DNA of 64,000 nt from an uncultured Lentisphaerota bacterium. Lineage in GTDB: Bacteria; Verrucomicrobiota; Lentisphaeria; Oligosphaerales; CAITYL01. Positions 27,258 through 36,526 of this stretch are shown here, piece after piece. The notes under the pieces are model-generated. The model made no database searches. It saw only the letters and a program-made list of their open reading frames with translations, and was not told the DNA's origin. The first letter of the stretch is position 1. Each line of letters begins with the position of its first letter. A program made the position numbers and the translations under genes. The stretch covers positions 62,001 to 126,000 of the forward strand of contig CAIXRA010000006.1 of the NCBI GenBank assembly GCA_903921725.1. Reading direction: 5' to 3'.

Positions 27258-29035
27258 ATCTTCCCCTCTTCCCTCCCCTCCAGTTTCTGCATGCGGTAGA
27301 GCTTCGTATAATAGCCGTTGTTGAGCAGCAGTTCCTCATGGGTGCCGGCCTCGGCGACGCGGCCGTCCTCCAAGACCAGGATCAGGTCGGCGTCGCGCAC
27401 CGTGCTGATGCGGTGGGAGATGAGGATCGCCGTGCGGCCGCGGATCTCGCCGCGAAGTTCGCGCAGGATCGAAGTTTCCGTCTCGGTGTCCACCGCCGAC
27501 AGGCAGTCGTCGAAAATCAGCAGCGGATGGTTCCCGGCCAGGGCGCGGGCGATGGCGACGCGCTGCTTCTGGCCGCCGGAGAGCGTGATGCCGCGCTCGC
27601 CGACGCGCGTCCCGTAGCCGTCCCGGAAACCGAGGATGTCCGGGTGGATGTGCGCCTTTTTCGCCGCCGCCTCGATCTCGTCGGCGGTCAGCGACGCGTT
27701 GCCGAAGGCGATGTTTTCGGCGACGGACATGGCGAAGAGGAACGACTCCTGCGGCACATAGCCGATGCGTTCGTGGATCGTCTCCAGCTTCAGCTCCGTC
27801 ACGTCGCGCCCGCCGATGAAGAGTGTCCCCTTCGGCGGATCGTAGAGCCGCATCATCAGCTCCACCAGCGTCGTCTTGCCCGCGCCGGTGGAGCCGACGA
27901 TGCCGAGCGTGCCGCCGGCGCGCAGGCGGAACGAGACGCCGCGCAGCACCGGCTTCTCCGTGCCCGGATAGGCGAACGAGAGGCCGCGCGCCTCGACTGC
28001 GGTGTCCGCCACCTGCGCGAGCGGCCCGTCGGTGATGCCGGGCTTGGTCGCGAACACAGCGCGCAGCCGCTCCATGCTCGCCGTGCCGCGCTGGACCAGG
28101 TTCACCACCCAGCCGACGGCCAGCATCGGCCAGATCAGCAGCCCGAGGTAGAACGACATCGAGACGAACTCGCCGACCGTGATCCCGCCGCCGACCACCA
28201 TGCGTCCGCCGGCCACGATCAGGATCACCACGCTGCACGAGGTCAGGAACGCGATCAGCGGGTTGAACAGCGCGTCCAGCTTCGCCTGCCGCAGGTTCTC
28301 CCGCGCCAGCCGCCGCGAGCAGGCGTCGAAGTGCGCCAGCTCCGCCGCCTCGTTGCCGTATGCCTTGACCACGCGCACCGCCGAAAAGCTCTCCTGCGCG
28401 CGGTCGCTCAGCTTCGAGAACTGCTCCTGCACCTTCATGAACTGCCGGTGCATGCGCCGCCCGAAGACCACCATCAGCACCGCCAGCAGCGAGACCGGCA
28501 GCAGCGTCCAGCAGGCCAGCTCCCAGTTGATGCAGAACATGATCACCGTGCAGAAAACAATCATGAACGCCGCGTCCACCACGCCCAGCAGCGCCATGCC
28601 GGTGGCCATGCGCACCGCCGGCACGTCGTTCGTCGCATAGGACATGACGGTGCCGACCTTGGTGTGGTTGTAGTACTCCAGCGAGAGCGTCTGCAGGTGG
28701 CGGTACAGCTCCGCGCGCAGGTCGCGCTCCACTTTCATCCCGGTGCCGGAGATGTAGTAGCGCCAGCCGAAACGCAGCACGCTCACCAGCGCCTGGAGCC
28801 CGAGGAGCAGAAGCCCGGCGCGCCAGACCGTGGCCAGCAGCGCCGAACCGTCCGCCAGTGCGTCCACCTCGTGCTGGATGATTTTCGGCACGAAAAGCTG
28901 CAGGCCGTCCACCACCAGCAGGAAGAGCAGCCCCAGCATGAAACGCCACTTGTAGCGCCATACCAGTTCCGCAATCGCGCGGACGTTTTCAAAGCGGCCG
29001 CCGCCGGGAGGCGGGTTGCCTGAAGGATTGTTCAT
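27239..29035 (-). CDS. ABC exporter half-transporter, MdlA/SmdA-like (degenerate ATP site)
   Basis: About 598 residues: six transmembrane helices, Walker A GSTGAGKTT, signature LSGGQKQR and Walker B LLIFDDCLS. The catalytic Glu is replaced by Asp, as in the inactive site of heterodimeric exporters such as TM287/288 and MdlA. The ATG at 29035 is chosen; an upstream in-frame TTG is unlikely. It precedes its presumed partner gene in one operon. Its C-terminal residues are encoded by the 10-bp word repeat, so the original stop may have lain elsewhere. Confidence 0.92.
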   Translation of the reverse strand: MNNPSGNPPPGGGRFENVRAIAELVWRYKWRFMLGLLFLLVVDGLQLFVPKIIQHEVDALADGSALLATVWRAGLLLLGLQALVSVLRFGWRYYISGTGMKVERDLRAELYRHLQTLSLEYYNHTKVGTVMSYATNDVPAVRMATGMALLGVVDAAFMIVFCTVIMFCINWELACWTLLPVSLLAVLMVVFGRRMHRQFMKVQEQFSKLSDRAQESFSAVRVVKAYGNEAAELAHFDACSRRLARENLRQAKLDALFNPLIAFLTSCSVVILIVAGGRMVVGGGITVGEFVSMSFYLGLLIWPMLAVGWVVNLVQRGTASMERLRAVFATKPGITDGPLAQVADTAVEARGLSFAYPGTEKPVLRGVSFRLRAGGTLGIVGSTGAGKTTLVELMMRLYDPPKGTLFIGGRDVTELKLETIHERIGYVPQESFLFAMSVAENIAFGNASLTADEIEAAAKKAHIHPDILGFRDGYGTRVGERGITLSGGQKQRVAIARALAGNHPLLIFDDCLSAVDTETETSILRELRGEIRGRTAILISHRISTVRDADLILVLEDGRVAEAGTHEELLLNNGYYTKLYRMQKLEGREEGKMVDDRR

Positions 29036-29098
29036 CGGTTTCAACTTTTCATTCCACAAAAAAGCCGGAGGGCAACGGCCCCGCGGCGGCCAAAATGA

Positions 29099-30808
29099 TC
29101 AAGGAGACTGACAACCACCGGCACGTTTTGGTTCCACGAACCCGGAGCCCACCGCCGTTTCCGGGCCGGCACATGCGGCGGCTTTCCCCGCAAGATCCTG
29201 CACCCGTAAGCATTGCGCGCGGAAGAAGACGCCCCACTCCCGCGCCAGCGCCACCGCATCACGGTTCCCTTTCAGCCGCTTCCCGACCGCCGCGCACTCC
29301 GCATGCGTAAACGGCAGCCGCCGCAGCTCCGCCATCGCCTCCGGGCAGCGCCCCGGACCGCCCGCCCGCCGGACCGCCGCCCACGCCGCCTTCAGCTCCG
29401 GATGGCAGTCCACCACCATGACCCGGATCAGCAGCCGCATCAGGTTGAAATGCGGCGCCGTCCACTCCGGATGATAGGTGAAGGACGCCGCCTGCCGGAA
29501 CGGGTCGGCCGCCGGATCGCTCATCTTCGCCCGGTCCTCCGCCGTGTAGCAGTCGCGGCGGATCGGCAGCCGCCGCAGCGCGTAGTGCGCCGGCCCGCCC
29601 GGAACACCGACCCGGTAGTTCCACAGCCGCTGTCCCTCGGCCGAAAACAGGAAATCAAGAAACCGCCCCGCCAGTTCCGGATGCGGCGCGCCGCGCAGTA
29701 GCGACACCGGATCCGCCGAGACCGACGTCCCGCCGGCCGGCATGACGAACCGCAGGCTGTCCGCCCCGGCGCGCCCGGCGTTCTCCTCCCGCTCCCACTG
29801 TTCCTGGAAGCGCCCGTACGAATCCAGGCAGATCCCGGCCGCGCCGTCGCCCGCCGCCACGTCCGCCGTCACCTTGCCCGCCGAATTGGTGAAGTAGCGC
29901 GAGTTCGCCCCGATCATCCGGAGCAGCAGCATCGCCTCCGCCCAGCCGCGGTCGAGCACCTCCGGCGTGGCACCGCCGGCGGCGGCCGCCGACTCCGCCA
30001 TCACCTGCTGCACCAGCATCTCATAAGCCTTTGCCACCGAACCGCTTTTAGACGGATCGCCCGCCGCCACAAGCCCCGCCAGCGCCGGGTTCGCCAGATC
30101 GCGCCAGCCGGACGGCGGCGGCGTCCCGGGCGGCATCACCTCCGCCCAGCGCCGCGGGTTGTAGCAGAGCCCGAACGTCGCCAGGCAGACCCCGTAATAG
30201 CGGTCCTGCGGGTCGTACCAAAGTTCGCCGCCCAGTGCCCGGGGAATGACCGGATCGGCGCCGTCGAACAGCTCCGGATGCCGCGCGCGGAGTCCGCACG
30301 GCACCAGGATCCCCATCTCCGCCAGCCGCTGGTGGTCGTACTGCCCGCCGCCAAAGAAAACGTCCACGCCTACGCCGCTCCGGCTTTCCAGAAACGCCCG
30401 CCGCGCTGCGGCCGCCGCGCCGTCCGCCGTCTCTCCTGTCTTCTGATTTTTGCCTTCCGGCTTAAGCAGCGCCGCCTGCACGGCGGCGGACCAGGGGTTG
30501 CCGGCCGCCTCCCATTCGTGGCGGAAGGCGGCGGTGTAGCCGCCGGTGAGGTAGCGCACGATCTCCGAGGTGCCGCCGGGGGAACGCCAGTCCAGCGCGA
30601 CCTCCGCGCCGTAGTTCCGCCGGTGCCATTCCGCAAAGGCGCGCCCGAACTCGGCCCGCACCGCCTCGTTGTGGGGCGAGAGGACGACCAGCCGCGGCAG
30701 GCCGGCGGCGGGCGACGGCGCGCCGCGGCCGCGCAGCCACAGCGGCAGGCAGACGACCAGCGCCAGCAGCGCAATCCATCCGCCCGCACGTTTCCAGAAC
30801 GAACGCAA
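29099..30808 (-). CDS. Extracellular solute-binding protein, family 1 (iron/polyamine type)
   Basis: The 569-residue protein has a signal-anchor (WIALLALVVCLPLWL) and a two-lobed periplasmic-binding fold of the Fe3+/spermidine ABC family (LVVLSPHNEAVRAEFGRAF, FGGGQYDHQRLAEMG, LCYNPRRW, GDPSKSGSVAK). No permease or cognate ATPase of an import system is adjacent; the nearby ABC genes encode exporters. Residues about 115-125 (KNQKTGETADG) correspond to a short word-repeat-like stretch at 30419-30458. The ligand is unknown. The divergent gap to the GH20 gene contains TATAGT/TATACT sequences that could serve either gene. Confidence 0.85.
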   Translation of the reverse strand: MRSFWKRAGGWIALLALVVCLPLWLRGRGAPSPAAGLPRLVVLSPHNEAVRAEFGRAFAEWHRRNYGAEVALDWRSPGGTSEIVRYLTGGYTAAFRHEWEAAGNPWSAAVQAALLKPEGKNQKTGETADGAAAAARRAFLESRSGVGVDVFFGGGQYDHQRLAEMGILVPCGLRARHPELFDGADPVIPRALGGELWYDPQDRYYGVCLATFGLCYNPRRWAEVMPPGTPPPSGWRDLANPALAGLVAAGDPSKSGSVAKAYEMLVQQVMAESAAAAGGATPEVLDRGWAEAMLLLRMIGANSRYFTNSAGKVTADVAAGDGAAGICLDSYGRFQEQWEREENAGRAGADSLRFVMPAGGTSVSADPVSLLRGAPHPELAGRFLDFLFSAEGQRLWNYRVGVPGGPAHYALRRLPIRRDCYTAEDRAKMSDPAADPFRQAASFTYHPEWTAPHFNLMRLLIRVMVVDCHPELKAAWAAVRRAGGPGRCPEAMAELRRLPFTHAECAAVGKRLKGNRDAVALAREWGVFFRAQCLRVQDLAGKAAACAGPETAVGSGFVEPKRAGGCQSP

Positions 30809-30925
30809 AATGTTTTCCTCCGCGGCAACCGACAGGTCAAATCACGGTCTATACTATAAGTCGCTGCCGCTTCCGGCAACGCGCCGTGCCCGGTCAAGTT
30901 TCATTTCCAGGGGGAAACCACAGCC

Positions 30926-33673
30926 ATGACATCCGCCGTCCGCCGCCTCGCCGCCTGCATCGGCACGCTCGCCTTCGCCGCCGCCAGCCACGCCCCCGCC
31001 GCCACCACAAAACCCACACCCAATGCACCTCCCCCGGCCTCCGTCCCGGCCGCCGCCACGAAACCGACTCCAAACGCTCCACCCTCACTCCCCCCGTCCG
31101 TTCCCGCCGCCGTCACGGCCGACCGCGCCGCGCTGATTCCGAAACCGGAGAAGGTCGAATGGAACACGGGCAGCATGACGCTCACCTCCGGCTTCGCCGT
31201 GTACGCCGATGGCACGGCGGAAACGCAGGCGGAGGCGCGGACGCTCGCCGACATGCTCCGGCCCGCCACCGGCTTCGCGGTGCCCGTCAAGCCGATGAGC
31301 TCCGTTCCGGTCAAGGGCGCCGTCTGGCTTTCGCTGGACAAGAAACTGCTGCCGGAACTGGGGCAGGAAGGCTACCGGCTCGCGGTTTCCCCCGCAGGCG
31401 CCACCATCACCGCCGCCGGCACCGCGGGCCTTTTCTACGGCGGCCAGACGCTGCGCCAGCTCCTGCCGCCCGCCATTTTCTGCCGCAGCGTCCAGACCGG
31501 CGTGAAATGGGAGATGCCGTGCTGCAAGATTGAGGACAAGCCCCGCTTCGCCTGGCGCGGATTCATGCTCGACTACTCGCGCCACTGGTTCACCCTCGAG
31601 TACAGCAAGCACCTGCTCGACGCCCTGGCGGCCCACAAGATCAACATCTTCCACATGCACCTGACCGACGACGAGGGCTGGCGCATCGAGATCAAGAAAT
31701 ATCCGAAGCTGACCGAGATCGGCGCCTGGCGCGGCACGGAATGCGTCCTGCCCCCCATGCGCGACCCGGACGGCACCAAGCGCTACGGCGGCTTCTTCAC
31801 CCAGGCGCAGATCCGGGAACTGGTGGCCTATGCGAAGCGGCTGCACATTGAAATCATGCCCGAGATCGACCTCCCCGGCCACTCGCTCGCCATCTGCACC
31901 GCCTACCCCGAAACGCAGCCGAGCAAGCTCTCCGACGAAAAGAGCGTCCAGGGGCACAAGGCCAACGCCATCTCCCCGGCCAAGGAGTCGAACTACAGGA
32001 TGGTGGACGACATCATCGGCGAGGTCGCCGCGCTCTTCCCGTTCGACTACGTCCACATCGGCGGCGACGAGGTGAACCACAACCTCTGGAAGGACTGCCC
32101 GCAGATCAAGGCGCTGATCGCGAAGGAGAAGCTCGGCGGCCTCGGCGGCGCACAGGTCTATTTCACCAAGCGTCTGGAGACGATCCTCGCCAAGCACAAG
32201 AAGAAGATGATCGGCTGGAACGAGATCAAGAACGACAAGCTCGCGCGCACCACCGCCATCATGTCCTGGACCGGCACCGGCCCGGGCTACGACGCGGCCC
32301 GCATGGGGTTCCCCGTCGTCATGGCCCCAGGCGGAAACTGCTATTTCGACATGGGCTATCCCGACGCCACCGACGAGCCGCCCTCCCACTGGTGGGCCGG
32401 CGCCGTCGGCCCGGAACGCTGCTACGAGCTCGACCCGCTCAAGGACAACGGCCTGAATGAGGAGCAGGGAAAGCGGATCATGGGCGTCCACGCCGCGCTC
32501 TGGACGGAGTTCATCGCGCCGTCCTGGAAGTCCAAGTCCGGCTGGGCCGAGTTCAAGACCAACGGCGAGACGATCGACTTCAAGGTCTTCCCCCGCATCT
32601 GCGCGCTGTCCGAAGTCGGCTGGACGCCGCAGGCGGAGCGCGACATCAAGGATTTCCTCAACCGTCTCGGCCCGGACCACCTGCAGCGCCTGAAGAATTC
32701 CGGCGTCAACGCCCGCCTGCCGCTGCCCACCGCCCTCCTCAGCAAGGGGCTCATCAAGATCATGCCGCCGTACCCCGGCGGCGAAGTCCGCTACACGCTT
32801 GACGGCTCCGATCCGTTCAATTCCAAGACCGCCAAACTCTGGGACGGCACGCCGTTCAAGGGCAACCCCCGCAGCCTCCGCGCCCGCAGCTTCCTCGACG
32901 GCATGCCCGGCCCGCTCCGCGCCGGCGCGGCCACCGAGGCCGCCGGCAAGTGGGACAAGGACTCCGCCGGCAGCGAGTTCGCCGTGAAGGAGTTCGACCT
33001 CTCCGACATGCTCGACGAGCCCGGCGTCTGGCGCTTGAACTTCGCCCGCACCGGCGGCAAGCAGCAGCTGGCCGTCCGCCGCGTCGAGCTGCTGGTCAAC
33101 GGCCAGTCCGTCGCCAAGGACGAACACGACGGCGGCTCCGGCGCCAGAAGCTCCTACCGCCTCGCCTTCACCGCGCCGGTCCCGGCCGGAGCCACGGTAA
33201 CCGCCCGCATCGAGATGAAGATCGACACCCTCGGCGGCAAGCCGGACAGCAAGGGCGACATCCAGCTCCTGAAGTCGGAAGGGCTCGAACCCGCCGCCAC
33301 CGCCGCCTCCACCATCAGCAGCTACGGCGACAACACGCCGGCAAAAATGGTGGACTATGAACGCAGCAGCTTCTTCTGGTCCGACCGCGGCGTGCGCAAG
33401 GGCGACACCGTCACCGTCACCTTCGCCGAACCGGCCGTGCTCTCCCATGTCGAATGCGTTACCGGCAAGCTGGACGACCAGACCAAGGACATCCTGGTCA
33501 ACGGCGACCTGGAGATCTCCGCGGACGGCACGAGCTTCCGCAAGGTCGCGGAGTTCGCCTACGGCGCCGCCAAGGCGGAGATGAAGAAGGAAAAGGTCAA
33601 GGCCGTCCGCATTACCGTCACCGGCGACAGCGGCAAGGACTGGGTCATCTTCCAGGACCTGATCCTGAAATAA
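30926..33673 (+). CDS. Secreted GH20 beta-N-acetylhexosaminidase
   Basis: The 915-residue enzyme has a signal peptide and two copies of an Ala/Pro linker (TKPTPNAPP). A GH20 N-terminal domain and a (beta/alpha)8 catalytic domain follow, starting at LDYSRHWF. The catalytic Asp381-Glu382 pair lies in HIGGDEVNHN, with WTEF later in the barrel. A chitobiase-type C-terminal domain (EVRYTLDGSDPF) and a C-terminal discoidin-like beta domain complete it. It releases terminal GlcNAc or GalNAc from glycans. The ribosome binding site is GGGGGAAA. A host- or mucin-glycan diet is a reasonable inference, and the NahK-like kinase at 8025 could use the product. Confidence 0.95.
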   Translation: MTSAVRRLAACIGTLAFAAASHAPAATTKPTPNAPPPASVPAAATKPTPNAPPSLPPSVPAAVTADRAALIPKPEKVEWNTGSMTLTSGFAVYADGTAETQAEARTLADMLRPATGFAVPVKPMSSVPVKGAVWLSLDKKLLPELGQEGYRLAVSPAGATITAAGTAGLFYGGQTLRQLLPPAIFCRSVQTGVKWEMPCCKIEDKPRFAWRGFMLDYSRHWFTLEYSKHLLDALAAHKINIFHMHLTDDEGWRIEIKKYPKLTEIGAWRGTECVLPPMRDPDGTKRYGGFFTQAQIRELVAYAKRLHIEIMPEIDLPGHSLAICTAYPETQPSKLSDEKSVQGHKANAISPAKESNYRMVDDIIGEVAALFPFDYVHIGGDEVNHNLWKDCPQIKALIAKEKLGGLGGAQVYFTKRLETILAKHKKKMIGWNEIKNDKLARTTAIMSWTGTGPGYDAARMGFPVVMAPGGNCYFDMGYPDATDEPPSHWWAGAVGPERCYELDPLKDNGLNEEQGKRIMGVHAALWTEFIAPSWKSKSGWAEFKTNGETIDFKVFPRICALSEVGWTPQAERDIKDFLNRLGPDHLQRLKNSGVNARLPLPTALLSKGLIKIMPPYPGGEVRYTLDGSDPFNSKTAKLWDGTPFKGNPRSLRARSFLDGMPGPLRAGAATEAAGKWDKDSAGSEFAVKEFDLSDMLDEPGVWRLNFARTGGKQQLAVRRVELLVNGQSVAKDEHDGGSGARSSYRLAFTAPVPAGATVTARIEMKIDTLGGKPDSKGDIQLLKSEGLEPAATAASTISSYGDNTPAKMVDYERSSFFWSDRGVRKGDTVTVTFAEPAVLSHVECVTGKLDDQTKDILVNGDLEISADGTSFRKVAEFAYGAAKAEMKKEKVKAVRITVTGDSGKDWVIFQDLILK

Positions 33674-33738
33674 AGCCACGCCCGCAGCTCCACCTCGCCG
33701 GGACGCACGGTCGAAACGCGGGACACCCGCGGCCGTGC

Positions 33739-33766
33739 TTGAGTTTTGACAGGCGGGCGGTACATT
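33739..33766 (+). promoter_or_regulatory. Possible promoter of carbonic anhydrase gene
   Basis: TTGAGT (33739-33744) and TACATT (33761-33766) are 16 bases apart, 57 bases before the start codon. Support is similarity to consensus only. Confidence 0.3.
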
Positions 33767-33822
33767 CCAGGCCAACGCGCGGCCGGAACCCCTATCCGGG
33801 GCGGCGGCGGGCGGAGGGTGCC

Positions 33823-34449
33823 ATGAAAAATCTGCAGCATCTTTTCGAGAACAACCGGCTGTGGGCGGAGGAGACGACGCGCCGCCGGCCGGAATTTTTC
33901 GAGACGCTTTCACGGCAGCAGAATCCGGAATATCTCTGGATCGGCTGCTCCGACAGCCGCGTGCCGGCCAACGAGATTGTCGGGCTGATGCCGGGCGAGC
34001 TGTTCGTGCACCGGAACGTGGGCAATGTGGTGGTGCACAGCGACATGAACTGCCTCTCCGTGCTCCAGTACGCGGTGGACATCCTGCATGTGAAGCACAT
34101 CATCGTCTGCGGACATTACGGCTGCGGCGGCGTCCGCGCGGCGCTGGAGGAGAAGGGGCACGGCCTGATTGACAACTGGCTGCGGCACATCCGCGACATC
34201 GAGGGGCGGAAATTGCTGGAACTGGCGGCGCTGGCCAGCCCCGAGGAAAAGGTCGACCGCCTCTGCGAGCTGAACGCCGTCGCGCAGGCGCTCAATGTCG
34301 GCAACACGACCATTGTGCAGGACGCCTGGGCGCGCGGCCAGGACGTGACGGTCCACGGCTGGATTTACGGGCTCAACAACGGCCTGGCGCACGACCTTGG
34401 CGTCAACCTTTCCTCGCTCGACGAACTGAAGCTGTTCCAGCACGGCTGA
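33823..34449 (+). CDS. can: Beta-carbonic anhydrase (Can type)
   Basis: The 208-residue enzyme interconverts CO2 and bicarbonate. The zinc ligands Cys42, Asp44, His98 and Cys101 (in CSDSR and GHYGCGG) fall at exactly the E. coli Can positions, and Arg46 of the Asp-Arg dyad is present. This is a type II, bicarbonate-regulated form. The ATG follows GGAGGG at good spacing; in-frame sequence upstream has no support. Single gene; no terminator seen downstream. Confidence 0.96.
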   Translation: MKNLQHLFENNRLWAEETTRRRPEFFETLSRQQNPEYLWIGCSDSRVPANEIVGLMPGELFVHRNVGNVVVHSDMNCLSVLQYAVDILHVKHIIVCGHYGCGGVRAALEEKGHGLIDNWLRHIRDIEGRKLLELAALASPEEKVDRLCELNAVAQALNVGNTTIVQDAWARGQDVTVHGWIYGLNNGLAHDLGVNLSSLDELKLFQHG

Positions 34450-34886
34450 TCCGCGGCACATCAGCGCCACGCACACCGTCGGCGAGACCGCCGCCACCAC
34501 CGCTTGGCTATAGAATGCCTTCAACCGGCGCACCCTCGGGACGGTCACATCCCGGGGAGGGATTCCGAACCCGCCTCATCACCGCCGCTGTGGTAAAACC
34601 GGCCACCAGCGGCCCCGTGAACGCCCCGCACGCCATGGCGGTTCTGTTCCTGGCCGGTGTTGCGGACCGCGGCGCCGATCCGGCCGAACTGGCCGCAAAA
34701 CTTACAGCCCCCCCCCCCCGTGCCAATCAAAACCCGCACCGGCACGCCGTCGGCGACATGCACGCCGCCGGCCGGGTCATCCTCTGCCTGAATCAGCCCG
34801 GAGAGACGCCCCCTGCAATCCGCCTCCGCAAAGCTGCCGGCACGGCTCGCCGCAACCATCCTCAACCCCGGCGGCGCGGCGTAATG
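34450..34886. other. Non-coding or decayed region with a 12-C homopolymer
   Basis: No convincing gene is seen in these 437 bases. Short frames on the minus strand give hydrophobic stretches (for example GAFTGPLVAGFTTAAVM and SQAVVAAVSPTVCVALM) in different frames, which may be remnants of a frameshifted membrane protein. A run of 12 C at about 34708-34719 interrupts the frames. No family is recognised. Confidence 0.4.
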
Positions 34887-35669
34887 TCAGCGCGCACCCT
34901 CCGAAGGCCCCGCGTGCGGGGCTGAAGGTAGCGGTGCCGCGCTTGGCTGGGCTATTGCCTTCAGTCTATCATATATGACAGATGCCGCGACATTCAGTAG
35001 TACCGCCAGTGCGCTTGCAGCAAATAAGGCGACAACAGGGTGCCGTTTAATGTTTTCCTCAATCCGGTAGTACAGCGGCTTCCTAATACGACGAAGCTCT
35101 CGCTCGATTCCCTCAATGAAGCCCGTTGGCAATGGTCTTGCTCGGAGCCTCGCCTTGCATTCGGTACAAATAGTCGGTGGTGAGCATGAATAGACAATTC
35201 GATCAATGAATACATTCATATCGAACAGACAGCCACGGGTTTCATGGTGTGGAATCATGTATATCTCGTCATCAACACGACCTTGGCCTTCGTAGACGAA
35301 TACGACCATCTCGTAAATACACCTAATGATATAGTTTTCTATCGGGATATTCGCCTTGGCTAGGATGTCGAGAACCGGAAAGACAGATACCACGGCACGG
35401 TTCGCATCTATTCGACGCATATAGAAATTCTCTTCCAGTGGTTGGTCGACGACCGCGATCACGAGATTGGTCCCAGGTTCAACTTCTCCCATGTCAGCGG
35501 CAATGTTGCACGTCGGATAGACGTAGTTGTTCTCAAAGTGATCGACCGTGATGTCCGCCCTTAGCGACATATCCGTTATTCGGAAGTATCGCGACCGCCA
35601 TTTAGCGATTTCAGCAAAATTGAGTCTGTGATTGAAGCATCCCAGACGGCATATCTTAACACGTTTCAT
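34887..35669 (-). CDS. Unrecognised protein with C-terminal membrane helix, in an AT-richer islet
   Basis: The 260-residue protein starts MKRVKICRLGCFNHRLN after GGAGAAG. Its codon and base use is clearly less GC-rich than the neighbours, suggesting transfer. Features include a central HHETRGCLFDMN and ICTECKARL (Cys-X2-Cys), a basic amphipathic segment IKRHPVV and one hydrophobic helix (about residues 222-246) before a Pro/Ala tail. The CLFD and ICxEC pattern reminds me of uncharacterised proteins near defence or stress loci, but I cannot name the family. No operon partner is visible. Confidence 0.7.
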   Translation of the reverse strand: MKRVKICRLGCFNHRLNFAEIAKWRSRYFRITDMSLRADITVDHFENNYVYPTCNIAADMGEVEPGTNLVIAVVDQPLEENFYMRRIDANRAVVSVFPVLDILAKANIPIENYIIRCIYEMVVFVYEGQGRVDDEIYMIPHHETRGCLFDMNVFIDRIVYSCSPPTICTECKARLRARPLPTGFIEGIERELRRIRKPLYYRIEENIKRHPVVALFAASALAVLLNVAASVIYDRLKAIAQPSAAPLPSAPHAGPSEGAR

Positions 35670-36085
35670 CGAACTTCTCCGGTTGTAGAATAAAGCCCAA
35701 CCATTCAATGTGTCGAGTCGACATTTGCTGGTTGTTTGATCTGCTTGGGTCGACTCGCGGCCAAGCAAGAGGGCGGCACGGCGGAGACCGGCATACGCCC
35801 GTTTATTGGGAAATAGCATAGCGGCGGAGGCGGACGATTGCCAATCGCCGGGAGCGGCCATCGGAGAACCTCAGGGACGGGTGCATTATACTCAGCACGT
35901 CGAGCGGGAGGCCAAGGTCGGCAAGACGCTGATGCTTGGTGTGTACGGGCGGCTACTGGTCGTCGAATGGCGCGGAGATGGACGCGACATCGAGCCTTCC
36001 CCTCACCAGGTCACCCCGAAGTCTGACACTTGCCATCCTGCTGTTCCGCTCCTACATTCGGTGCAGACGAGGAGGGGTGCCCGCC
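35670..36085. other. Intergenic region of the AT-richer islet
   Basis: I see no gene, repeat or terminator in this 416-base divergent gap. A clear Shine-Dalgarno GGAGGGG at 36071-36077 belongs to the next gene. Promoters must lie here for both flanking genes but none matches consensus convincingly. Confidence 0.5.
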
Positions 36086-36526
36086 ATGACCAAGTCCATG
36101 CCACCCTCAGCGTACCGGCGCCGGCTATTACCGTTCGTGGCGATGCTGCTCCTGGCTGGCTTGGCCATTGCCGCGGACCGTGCGGTCAAGTGCATCTGGT
36201 GCCATGGCGCGGGCATGAGCATGGGCAAACCCTGTACGTCATGCAACGGGACGGGCACCCGTTGGGAGCGGACTCCCGAGGAGAAGGACAAGGATGCAGA
36301 CGCCCGGCGTGAACAAGCATCCAAATGCATCTGGTGCCACGGTACCGGCACGAGCATGGGCAAGCCCTGCACCTCCTGCAACGGCACGGGAACACGCTGG
36401 GATCAGCCTACCGCCGGAGGCGGAGACGCCAAGCAGGCCGTCAAGTGCATCTGGTGCCATGGCACCGGGGTGAACATGGGCAAACCCTGTAGCTCCTGCA
36501 ACGGCACCGGGAAGGCCTGGAAATGA
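36086..36526 (+). CDS. Secreted protein of three identical DnaJ-like CxxCHGxG / CxxCNGxG modules
   Basis: The 146-residue product has a signal peptide (about 1-30, ending LLLAGLAIAA). Three 26-residue modules follow at 35-60, 80-105 and 120-146. Each has KCIWCHG.G..MGKPC.SCNGTG, with four Cys spaced as in one DnaJ zinc site (Cys36, 39, 50, 53; 81, 84, 95, 98; 121, 124, 135, 138). The linkers differ completely (charged, then Gly/Asp-rich). DnaJ zinc fingers normally sit in cytoplasmic co-chaperones; an exported protein made only of them suggests redox, metal or unfolded-protein binding in the periplasm. The function is unknown. Confidence 0.85.
   Translation: MTKSMPPSAYRRRLLPFVAMLLLAGLAIAADRAVKCIWCHGAGMSMGKPCTSCNGTGTRWERTPEEKDKDADARREQASKCIWCHGTGTSMGKPCTSCNGTGTRWDQPTAGGGDAKQAVKCIWCHGTGVNMGKPCSSCNGTGKAWK

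Noticed and set aside
31085..33913. Long open frame antisense to the GH20 gene
   Set aside because: It is a mirror of high-GC codon usage opposite a gene with clear catalytic motifs; its translation shows no family features.
34515..34925. 136-residue plus-strand frame
   Set aside because: It runs through the C12 tract, has no ribosome binding site or domain, and overlaps the end of the AT-richer gene.
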